A DNA stretch of 64,000 nucleotides from Planctomycetia bacterium. Lineage in GTDB: Bacteria; Planctomycetota; Planctomycetia; Gemmatales; HRBIN36. Below, one piece after another: positions 43,908 to 50,926 of this stretch. The stretch is taken from positions 62,001-126,000 of the forward strand of contig JAEUIE010000015.1 of NCBI GenBank assembly GCA_016795155.1, in the 5' to 3' direction. The notes under the pieces are model-generated. The model searched no databases. It saw only the letters and a program-made list of their open reading frames with translations, and was not told the DNA's origin. Made by a program: the position numbers and the translations under genes. Position 1 is the first letter of the stretch. Each line of letters begins with the position of its first letter.

Positions 43908-44057
43908 ATGGATATCAATCTTTTAGGCGTTTTAGCCATCTGCGCCATTTACGGCATTTGGCGAGTATTAGACTATCGTAGACAGCAACTCCAGCAGGCT
44001 GCCATACGATCGAGAATAACCTGGATGCTCTGGCTGGCAGCTAACGAAACGCAATAA
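43908..44057 (+). CDS. Predicted 49-residue membrane peptide
   Basis: A short frame not long enough for most gene callers. It starts with MDINLLGVLAICAIYGIWRV, a plausible single membrane helix, followed by a basic stretch (DYRRQQLQQAAIRSR) and a second hydrophobic patch (MLWLAANE). GGGA sits nine bases before the ATG. It lies between the RHH gene and the convergent 91-residue gene. Possible functions include membrane-associated small protein or part of the RHH operon; I cannot name it, and it could be fortuitous. Confidence 0.45.
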   Translation: MDINLLGVLAICAIYGIWRVLDYRRQQLQQAAIRSRITWMLWLAANETQ

Positions 44058-44061
44058 CAGT

Positions 44062-44337
44062 TTACTTTTGACGAACTGGTATTGAAATCCCAGCAGTAGC
44101 AGACTGCTGTGCGGGCTGGTCCATGACATTACAGATGATTAAAGCTTCTGGTTCAATGTCATACCAGCCACCATCGTGAAAATCAACCAGGCATTTTCCA
44201 TTTTGATTCACTGTAATTACGATTCCCATTTTCTCTGCGAACCTGATCATCTCTGGCAGATTTGGATTAACTTTTACATTTCTTCCCGTCCAATTTGCCT
44301 TGAGTGTATTCCATCGATCTGTTGAATGATTGGTCAT
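44062..44337 (-). CDS. Small unknown protein downstream of pdxA
   Basis: A 91-residue product beginning at the ATG one base after the pdxA stop (an ATG nine bases further upstream also works). It appears soluble: TDRWNTLKANWTGRNVKV, MIRFAEKMGIVITVNQNGKCLVDFHDGGWYDI and a Gln/Ala tail. The region FHDGGWYDIEP looks like a beta-rich core, but no family is recognised. Close coupling to pdxA indicates one mRNA; no functional link is claimed. Confidence 0.65.
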   Translation of the reverse strand: MTNHSTDRWNTLKANWTGRNVKVNPNLPEMIRFAEKMGIVITVNQNGKCLVDFHDGGWYDIEPEALIICNVMDQPAQQSATAGISIPVRQK

Positions 44338-44338
44338 T

Positions 44339-45376
44339 TTATACATCCCTGTTTTGATGCAGAAGACATGCCACTTCAATAGCTGCCTGCAAGCTGTATG
44401 GATCAGCAATCCAGTCGTTGACTATATCGTAAGCAGTGCCGTGTGCCACGCTGGTTCGAATGATCGGCAATCCGAGAGTAATGTTGACGAGATGAAACCC
44501 GGAGATCAGCTTGAGAGCAATATGCCCCTGATCATGGTACATGGCTACGATGCCATCGAATTCACCCCGTTGGGCACGCTTAAACAATGTATCACTGGGC
44601 CATGGGCCGGAGACAGTTATGCCCTGTCTCTGAGCCTTTAGCACTGCAGGAGCGATGTTCTTTTCTTCCTCGTTGCCAAATATCCCACCATCGCTGGCAT
44701 GGGGATTCAATGCACAGACTCCAATTCTTGGTTGAGAGCCAATCAGCTTTTTCATGATATTCGCTGTAAGTACAATCTTTTCGAGTACATTGGCAGGCGT
44801 GATATAGTCAAAAATAGATCGCAGACTTTGATGCAGGGTAACATGTGCGACTCCAAGTCCGAGGTGTGTATTCTCCAAGTCATGCTTACTCGCAGGGGCA
44901 TAAAGCATCATGGCATATTCTTTGACATGACAGGCGTCAGCGAGAATTTCTGTATGTCCAGGGTAATCTAATCCTGCAAGATACAACCCCTCCTTATGCA
45001 GAGGGAGCGTGACAATCGCGTCCGCAATCTTTTGTTGAGTCTGTTGAATTGCAAGTTGAAGAAAGTCGAAAGCAGCTTGTCCCGCTCCAGCTTGTGCTTT
45101 ACCAGGGGTTACCTCGCATAAGTTGACCTGTGTGCCTTGTAGACACGGCATGATGTTTCGATTTGATGCTGGCCACGATGTCAAATCGGTAATGGGATTA
45201 ATCCTGATTCCTATGCTGTATTTTTCATTTAATCGTTCAAGCCACTCAACATCGCCCACAACTACCGGTTGAGAATAGGCAAACAGTTCAGACTTTGTCC
45301 AGCTTTTCAATAATACTTCAGGCCCAATCCCGGCAACATCCCCCAAGGTAATCAATAGTCGCGGTAATGCATGCAT
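44339..45376 (-). CDS. pdxA: 4-hydroxythreonine-4-phosphate dehydrogenase
   Basis: The 345-residue PdxA oxidises 4-phosphohydroxy-L-threonine in the DXP-dependent pyridoxal-phosphate pathway. The start ITLGDVAGIGPEV, the metal/substrate block LPLHKEGLYLAGLDYPGHTE, LNPHASDGGIFGNEE, MYHDQGHIALK (metal His) and TSVAHGTAYDI near the end are all in place. LPLHKE replaces the more usual PINKE. A PdxA2-like role in threonate metabolism is possible because the catalytic fold is shared, but no threonate genes are nearby. Length is normal. The next gene starts one base after its stop. Confidence 0.94.
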   Translation of the reverse strand: MHALPRLLITLGDVAGIGPEVLLKSWTKSELFAYSQPVVVGDVEWLERLNEKYSIGIRINPITDLTSWPASNRNIMPCLQGTQVNLCEVTPGKAQAGAGQAAFDFLQLAIQQTQQKIADAIVTLPLHKEGLYLAGLDYPGHTEILADACHVKEYAMMLYAPASKHDLENTHLGLGVAHVTLHQSLRSIFDYITPANVLEKIVLTANIMKKLIGSQPRIGVCALNPHASDGGIFGNEEEKNIAPAVLKAQRQGITVSGPWPSDTLFKRAQRGEFDGIVAMYHDQGHIALKLISGFHLVNITLGLPIIRTSVAHGTAYDIVNDWIADPYSLQAAIEVACLLHQNRDV

Positions 45377-45481
45377 CAGAAGTGCATTCCTTGAGGAAAT
45401 CTCTGTAACATTTTATTGTATTGCCATGCTGGCCAGACTATCATCGATAAATCGAGTTCTTTCATCATCTGAGTCAAATCC

Positions 45482-46792
45482 ATGTTTCGATTGGCAGCTT
45501 TATCCACTCTTCTGATTTGCATTTGCTGGATTTCTCCAGTTCAGTCAGATCCAGTGCGACCCATGACCGGCTCTAAAGATGGCCCAACAACGACACTGAC
45601 CCCGGCACAGATTGAACTGCTGGTCACACAATTAGGGGATAAACAATACAAAATCCGGCAAAATGCCAGGAGTACGTTGGAGCAACTCGGACCCATTGCA
45701 CTTCCCTATCTACAATCTGCACTGGCAAAAGAAAAGAATCCTGAAGTCATCAGGCAATTGAATTCTCTGATTCCTGGCCTGGAGCAGATGGCGGCACTGT
45801 CACCAACCACGCTGACACTGACCTGTAAAGACATGCCACTGGCTGATGTGATCAAGGAGATCGAAAAACAGTCAAAGTACAAAATTGAAATGATGGGCGG
45901 CAAGCAGGATAAAGTAACTGTGAGCCTGCAATGGGATAAAGTCCATTTCTGGCAGGCTCTCCATTCGCTCTGTGATCAGCACGGACTCATGTTCCAGGAA
46001 GGCTGGTATGGAAATGATAATGTGACCATACGGCTCATGCCAGGCGAATCAAACAACAGCTATCGATATCTTGAAGGACCATTTCGAGTGACGGTAACAG
46101 GATTTCATTACAATCGGAGCCTGCAATTCACCGCCCAGGGCGGTTCGTCCTCATCCAATGAATCCCTGCAGGCCAATCTAACTGTGACTGTCGAACCCAG
46201 GCTGCCTTTACTGAGTGTTAAACAGCCGATCTTCACCGATGCGATTACTGAAACAAACGAGAACTTGCTGTTGCCTGTTAATCCGCAGCGAACACCCTAC
46301 TATCAGCATGGTTATCGATCTTTCATGCATCAGGTCAATGCTCAACTCAAACCGTCTAATTCTGCACGCAGAATCAAATCCCTGAAAGGAACGATTCCTG
46401 TAACTGTCGTTGCACAAACCAAGCCTGTCATCACGGTAGAAAAATTATCTGAAGCAAAAGGCAAGACTTTCAAGCAGGGTACGAGTACCCTGCGCATCGA
46501 TGACATTACTTCTGAACGTGGACAGAACGGTATTAAAATGTCGCTGACGGAAGGTGCTGCCAATAACCCCAGTGACTATTCCTGGATGAATTCCATTCAA
46601 CAGAGAATAGAAGTATTTGACGAGAAGGGAAACAAACTTCAGAACTATGGTGGCAGTTGGGGAATGAACGGCAATAACAACATCAATGGAACATTCCAGT
46701 TCAGCGGCGTGCCTGCCAAATTGATCTACTATGATTGGATTACCATGAATTATCAGATTCCATTCAGCTTCGAAGATTTGCCACTGCCATAA
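45482..46792 (+). CDS. Secreted protein with HEAT-like and STN-like segments
   Basis: A 436-residue exported protein with a Sec signal (about 1-22, MFRLAALSTLLICICWIS). Residues about 40-100 look like a HEAT-type helical repeat (LLVTQLGDKQYKIRQNAR, LEQLGPIALPYLQSAL) and about 110-190 like a secretin/TonB short N-terminal (STN) domain: LTLTCKDMPLADVIKEIEKQ, VTVSLQWDKVHFWQALHSL. The rest is beta-rich with a conserved-looking PRLPLLSVKQP and an end that returns to ITMNYQIPF. Function unknown; the pattern recurs in planctomycete outer-envelope proteins. It is divergent from pdxA with a 105-base gap. Confidence 0.78.
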   Translation: MFRLAALSTLLICICWISPVQSDPVRPMTGSKDGPTTTLTPAQIELLVTQLGDKQYKIRQNARSTLEQLGPIALPYLQSALAKEKNPEVIRQLNSLIPGLEQMAALSPTTLTLTCKDMPLADVIKEIEKQSKYKIEMMGGKQDKVTVSLQWDKVHFWQALHSLCDQHGLMFQEGWYGNDNVTIRLMPGESNNSYRYLEGPFRVTVTGFHYNRSLQFTAQGGSSSSNESLQANLTVTVEPRLPLLSVKQPIFTDAITETNENLLLPVNPQRTPYYQHGYRSFMHQVNAQLKPSNSARRIKSLKGTIPVTVVAQTKPVITVEKLSEAKGKTFKQGTSTLRIDDITSERGQNGIKMSLTEGAANNPSDYSWMNSIQQRIEVFDEKGNKLQNYGGSWGMNGNNNINGTFQFSGVPAKLIYYDWITMNYQIPFSFEDLPLP

Positions 46793-46804
46793 TGTTCTGG
46801 TGGT

Positions 46805-47287
46805 CTATACGATCAAATTGAATACCAGCGCCTGTTCGTTGCATACCGGGAACGATGGACATCGTACACATTCACCCCAGATAAACCGGGGTAAACTTTC
46901 TTTCTCAACAACCTGATATCCAAGTTTGGTGAAAAAGTCTGTCGCACCGGTCAAGGCGAAGGCTTTTTTGATACCGAGTCTCTTCAGGTCCTTATGGCAG
47001 GCATCAACAACCGATCGCCCTATTCCTCTTCTCTGCTGATGTTCTTTGACCGCAACGCATTTCAATTCCGCCAGATCACTCCAGAAAATATGCACTGATG
47101 CACAGCCCAGAATATCACCTTCTGCTTCAGCGACCATAAACGATCTCAGATCTGCGTAGATCTCATCGTAACCGCGCAGAATCATTCGTCCCAATTGGGC
47201 GTGATATTTGATCAGGTCGTAAACCGCTGGAACATCGCTGGCTACCGCAGGACGAACCGTGAATGTCGCTGTGTTGAGTTTTCCCAT
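46805..47287 (-). CDS. GNAT acetyltransferase resembling short-form ArgA
   Basis: The 160-residue GNAT has the acetyl-CoA loop VAVKEHQQRRGIGRSVVDAC (motif A Q/RxxGxG). The C-terminal CVRCPSFPVCNEQALVF, preceded by LPRFIWGE, resembles the C-terminal block of short N-acetylglutamate synthases of actinobacteria and Thermus-like bacteria. The likely reaction is acetylation of glutamate for arginine biosynthesis, but other amino acids are possible, so no symbol is given. It ends close to the convergent HEAT/STN gene. The 229-base gap upstream contains only a doubtful frame. Confidence 0.8.
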   Translation of the reverse strand: MGKLNTATFTVRPAVASDVPAVYDLIKYHAQLGRMILRGYDEIYADLRSFMVAEAEGDILGCASVHIFWSDLAELKCVAVKEHQQRRGIGRSVVDACHKDLKRLGIKKAFALTGATDFFTKLGYQVVEKESLPRFIWGECVRCPSFPVCNEQALVFNLIV

Positions 47288-47516
47288 TCAACTATCGTAG
47301 TTCTTCTGCAGGTTTTTGACAGCATTCATATTTGTGAGCAAATTGAAAAATTAGTAAAGAATTTGCGAAATAATTGCTATCTTCTCCAATCAGTATGGAA
47401 GGAAATTCAGCAAACTGATTACTCAAATCTCTCGGTGTAAGTTTGCAGTAGAAGCAGAACTTAGCCGAATGAAAAGTTAACCTCTTTAAAACGGCTTCAA
47501 CAATCGAGCGATTCAA

Positions 47517-48164
47517 GTGAACGGTATTCTCGCCAGGTTCCCGATCTTCATATTGCTTTTGACTTGCCTAGGTTCCTTGAATGGGTGTCAATCAGTTGAG
47601 AAAAGGGTAGTGACTGCTGCCATTCACGAAACCTTTTACACACCTGCCCACAATCATTTGAAAGATAAGACCTATTTGTACTTTATTCATGGTTTGGATC
47701 CTTTTGACATTGCAGATATGGCCGGACTTGAACGCCATTTCAGACAGTTGGGATATTCGCACACCAAACTGGTACAGTTCTACCATGGTGAAGATGTCGT
47801 TGACGATATCCTTCTTGCCAAGGCAACCTGCCCTGAAGCACGCATCATGATACTGGGATTCAGTGCAGGCACTTTGACAACCAGCGGAGTCGTCAACACC
47901 CTCCACGATAAGCATCAAATTAATGTTGATTTAGTTGTCTATACAGCAGGTATCGCATTGATGGATAATGAATCAACTCGTCCTTCTTATGTCGGAAAGA
48001 TTATTCATATTCTCGATGGTGGCTTAGTTCTTCCTGGCGTGGAATTAACTGGAGCAGACAATTATCGGTTTGAAGATGTCTGGCATTTCGGTACGCCGAA
48101 TCATGAAAACACCCTGGCTTTAGTTGAGGCAGAATTGAATAAGGAAATTCCTGCAAGGCCATAA
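47517..48164 (+). CDS. Predicted lipoprotein alpha/beta hydrolase
   Basis: A 215-residue protein starting at GTG. A lipobox (LNGC, Cys24) follows a hydrophobic signal, so it should be lipid-anchored. YLYFIHGLDPF, a nucleophile elbow GFSAG (Ser116) and a late His in FGTPNH are consistent with an alpha/beta hydrolase fold, with YTAGIALMD as a strand after the elbow. The substrate is unknown. No Shine-Dalgarno is obvious, which makes the exact start uncertain. It is divergent from the GNAT gene. Confidence 0.75.
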   Translation: MNGILARFPIFILLLTCLGSLNGCQSVEKRVVTAAIHETFYTPAHNHLKDKTYLYFIHGLDPFDIADMAGLERHFRQLGYSHTKLVQFYHGEDVVDDILLAKATCPEARIMILGFSAGTLTTSGVVNTLHDKHQINVDLVVYTAGIALMDNESTRPSYVGKIIHILDGGLVLPGVELTGADNYRFEDVWHFGTPNHENTLALVEAELNKEIPARP

Positions 48165-48253
48165 GTTAACCAATTCTGTATGTTGCGAGCTTACCGAATG
48201 TAAGAAGTTTGCTGATTCATTTGACAGATCAAAACGACGAACTAGATTTCGAA

Positions 48254-48323
48254 TGGATCGAGAGAGGCTGGACTACTGAAGCTGACTGGGCGACGGCTTT
48301 GGCTGGCTACCTCTCTCGATCCA
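48254..48323. terminator. Long inverted repeat, possible terminator or structured RNA
   Basis: TGGATCGAGAGAGG (48254-48267) pairs perfectly with CCTCTCTCGATCCA (48310-48323), a 14-base-pair stem enclosing 42 bases, and is followed by ATTATTTTTG. The loop can fold again (CTGAAGC against GCTTTGG, with wobbles). It lies between the lipoprotein gene and the amine oxidase, 58 bases before the latter's start. It could terminate the lipoprotein transcript, or act as a leader element for the amine oxidase-secernin pair. A 54-codon frame with a TTG start overlaps it, see findings. Confidence 0.55.
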
Positions 48324-48381
48324 ATTATTTTTGCATCATGTCTTTCTTGCATTTTCATGCACCGATGAGCAAACTGGTGAC

Positions 48382-49737
48382 ATGAATCATCAGCTCGACG
48401 TTTTGATTATTGGCGCCGGCCTGGCTGGTTTGCAGACTGCCTTTCTGCTGGAACGTGAAGGTTTGGCAGTTCAAGTTCTCGAAGCCCGTGAACGAGTGGG
48501 TGGAAGGTTATTCACGGAAGCTGTATCTGGTTGTAATGTGGATCTGGGTGGACAATGGGCTGGTCCACAACAGCATCGCCTGCTCAACCTGGCACAAACT
48601 CTGGGTGTTGCCACATTTCCACAATTCCACCACGGAACCAAAATATTATCCTGGAAAAACAAGCTGTACTGGTTTCGAGGGGAAATACCATGGTTGTCTC
48701 CATTCGCCATGTTTGAAATCTGGAAGATGCAACGATCCTTGGGGAAATTATCCCGGGAAGTTTCACCGGAAACACCTTGGTCTTGTCCCCTGGCCCAGCA
48801 ATGGGATAACATTTCGCTGGAAGACTGGAAGCATCAAAACTTCAATACTGCCGGTGCCCGGATGTTTCTCGATCTGGTGGCACGTGCAGTTTGTACCTCT
48901 GAGCCTGATCAGATTTCATTTTTGTATTTTCTTATGTACCTGCGATCAGGAGTTGACCTCAATACACTCATCAGTATTCCAGGAGGTGCCCAGCAACTGC
49001 GTTTTCAAGAAGGCACTCAACAGTTATGTTCTCGCATACAGTCAAAGCTGGTGCGTCAGGTCGTTCTGAATTCTCCTGTAAAGGCTATTACTCAGAATAG
49101 CACTGAAATAACTGTTAAAACTTCAAATAGTGCATGGAACGCGCAAAGAGTGGTGGTCACTGTGCCCCCTGGCCTGATTCATGAAATCCATTTCTCACCG
49201 TCACTTCCAGAAGATCGTAAACAGTTAATTTCCCATTTCTGCATGGGTTCAGTCATCAAATACGTTGCCCGGTATGAAAAGGCATTCTGGAGGGATGCTG
49301 GCTATTCGGGAGAAGTATTCATGGATGAAGGGCCATGCACCACTACCTTTGATGCAACAAGCTCGGATGGCCAGCCAGCACTCGTTACTTTCAGCGATGG
49401 CAATGTTGCATGTGAGCTCACAGAGAAGAGTTCTGAGCATCGTCAGCAGGCTGTGTTAAAGGAACTATCCAGATGCCTTGGTGCGCAAGCTGGGCACCCC
49501 ATTGCATTTGCACAAAAAAACTGGATTGAAGATGAATGGAGTGGCGGTTGCTATGCTGGAGTATTGAAAAAGGATGTATTGAGCAGATATGGCCATGCTC
49601 TGCGAAAGCCTTGCGGTAGAATTCACTGGGCTGGCACCGAGACTGCGACGGAATGGTTCGGCTATATGGAAGGGGCACTGCAATCTGCTGAACGAGTGAG
49701 CCAGGAAATGCTCTCACTTGTAGAGCCACGGAACTAA
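48382..49737 (+). CDS. Flavin-containing amine oxidase family protein
   Basis: A 451-residue FAD enzyme starting at the ATG at 48382; an upstream TTG-type start would add 17 residues without a recognisable domain. LIIGAGLAGLQTAFLLE is the ADP-binding loop, EARERVGGRL the second FAD contact, DLGGQWAGPQQH follows and the C-terminal end HWAGTETATEWFGYMEGAL is the conserved amine-oxidase FAD-binding end. It resembles MAO and polyamine oxidases; the substrate is not clear. The secernin gene starts four bases after it, so they are probably cotranscribed. Confidence 0.93.
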   Translation: MNHQLDVLIIGAGLAGLQTAFLLEREGLAVQVLEARERVGGRLFTEAVSGCNVDLGGQWAGPQQHRLLNLAQTLGVATFPQFHHGTKILSWKNKLYWFRGEIPWLSPFAMFEIWKMQRSLGKLSREVSPETPWSCPLAQQWDNISLEDWKHQNFNTAGARMFLDLVARAVCTSEPDQISFLYFLMYLRSGVDLNTLISIPGGAQQLRFQEGTQQLCSRIQSKLVRQVVLNSPVKAITQNSTEITVKTSNSAWNAQRVVVTVPPGLIHEIHFSPSLPEDRKQLISHFCMGSVIKYVARYEKAFWRDAGYSGEVFMDEGPCTTTFDATSSDGQPALVTFSDGNVACELTEKSSEHRQQAVLKELSRCLGAQAGHPIAFAQKNWIEDEWSGGCYAGVLKKDVLSRYGHALRKPCGRIHWAGTETATEWFGYMEGALQSAERVSQEMLSLVEPRN

Positions 49738-49741
49738 TGCG

Positions 49742-50905
49742 ATGTGCGATACGCTGGTGATTGTCCGCAAGGACAAAGTGTGGTTCGCCAAGAATTCTGA
49801 CCGCGATCCTAATGAAGCGCAGGCCCTGGATTGGCAGCCAGCTCAAAATCATGCCCCTGGCAGTACACTGCAGTGCACACATATTTCCATTCCGCAAGTC
49901 ATCCACACACATGCGGTTTTGTTAAGCAGGCCATTTTGGATGTGGGGGGCGGAGATGGGGGCCAATGAACACGGCGTGTGCATTGGTAATGAAGCGGTCT
50001 TTACTAACCAGCCCTATCGAGCAACAGGTCTGACGGGTATGGATCTGGTCAGGCTGGGATTGGAACGATCCCGAACCGCTCAGGAAGCGCTCGATGTCAT
50101 CATCCAGTTATTGCAACTACATGGACAGGGAGGGGGCTGTGGATACGACCACCCTGCCTTCACCTATCACAACAGTTTTCTGATTGCAGATACGGAAACA
50201 GCTTTTGTGTTGGAAACTGCAGGTGATAAGTGGGTATCAGAGAAGATTCAAGGCGTCAGGTCCATCTCAAACGGTTTGAGTATTCCGTCCTTTGCACAGA
50301 AATATCAGGATAAAATCCGTACCAGAGTTGCCCGGGCAGCCATCAGGCAGAGTCGAACCTGTCACTTGGGGCAGCAGGTAAGCAAAACAGATGATCTCTT
50401 TGCAATACTGAGAGATCATGGCCATGATGGCTTAAAATATTCGTGGATCAGTGGCGCCCTGTCAGGTCCTTGTGCACATGCAGGCGGAATGCTGGCAGCA
50501 ACACAAACAACAGCTTCCTGGGTATCTGAACTGTCATCCAAGGGTTGCAGGCACTGGGCGACTGCAACTTCCAACCCATGCCTTTCCATCTTCAAGCCTG
50601 TTTCAGTGGCAATGCCTTTAGAAATAGGCTCCTGGCCACAACATCTTCCCGCATCGGATTGTTATTGGTGGCGACATGAGCGACTTTTTCGAGTTGGGAT
50701 GCCTGTAAACTCAGCGTATCAAATCGAGCGGGATCAGATTGAACTTAGATTGATGCTGGAAAGTCAGCCTTCGGTGGAAGCTTTCAATCAGGCGGAAGAA
50801 TGGATTCTTCAACAGCCATTCCAGAAGCAGGTGAATTTGCCCTGGTATGTGAAATGGTACTGGCAGAAACAAAACAAAAAAGCTGGATGCTTGCATCCAG
50901 CTTAA
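49742..50905 (+). CDS. Peptidase C69/secernin family protein
   Basis: The 387-residue protein begins MCDTLV, so removal of Met1 would expose Cys2, the Ntn nucleophile of the C69 dipeptidase and secernin families. FAKNSDRDPNEAQ, MWGAEMGANEHGVCIGNEAV, GLTGMDLVRLGLERS and DTETAFVLETAGDKW are the hallmark blocks. Human secernins appear unable to cleave standard peptides, so the activity is uncertain. The last codons contain a perfect palindrome that may serve as a terminator. It lies four bases after the amine oxidase gene and converges with the acylase gene. Confidence 0.92.
   Translation: MCDTLVIVRKDKVWFAKNSDRDPNEAQALDWQPAQNHAPGSTLQCTHISIPQVIHTHAVLLSRPFWMWGAEMGANEHGVCIGNEAVFTNQPYRATGLTGMDLVRLGLERSRTAQEALDVIIQLLQLHGQGGGCGYDHPAFTYHNSFLIADTETAFVLETAGDKWVSEKIQGVRSISNGLSIPSFAQKYQDKIRTRVARAAIRQSRTCHLGQQVSKTDDLFAILRDHGHDGLKYSWISGALSGPCAHAGGMLAATQTTASWVSELSSKGCRHWATATSNPCLSIFKPVSVAMPLEIGSWPQHLPASDCYWWRHERLFRVGMPVNSAYQIERDQIELRLMLESQPSVEAFNQAEEWILQQPFQKQVNLPWYVKWYWQKQNKKAGCLHPA
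50880..50903. terminator. Perfect palindrome at convergent gene ends
   Basis: AAGCTGGATGC (50880-50890) and GCATCCAGCTT (50893-50903) form an 11-pair stem with only TT between, preceded by a run of A and followed by AATT. The structure covers the last codons of the secernin gene and lies 24 bases from the stop of the convergent acylase gene, an apt place for a bidirectional terminator. For the minus strand, the upstream A-rich run (AAAACAAAAA) would read as a U-rich tail, which suits termination of the acylase transcript better than that of secernin. Confidence 0.6.
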
Positions 50906-50926
50906 TTCAAGTGCTTCGAATGCAAT

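Noticed and set aside
47292-47516. 74-codon minus-strand frame between the GNAT and lipoprotein genes
   Set aside because: It ends four bases before the GNAT start and holds several Cys, so a small zinc protein is conceivable, but it starts with TTG, has no ATG, is AT-rich and occupies the only space for two divergent promoters. I leave it out as unsupported.
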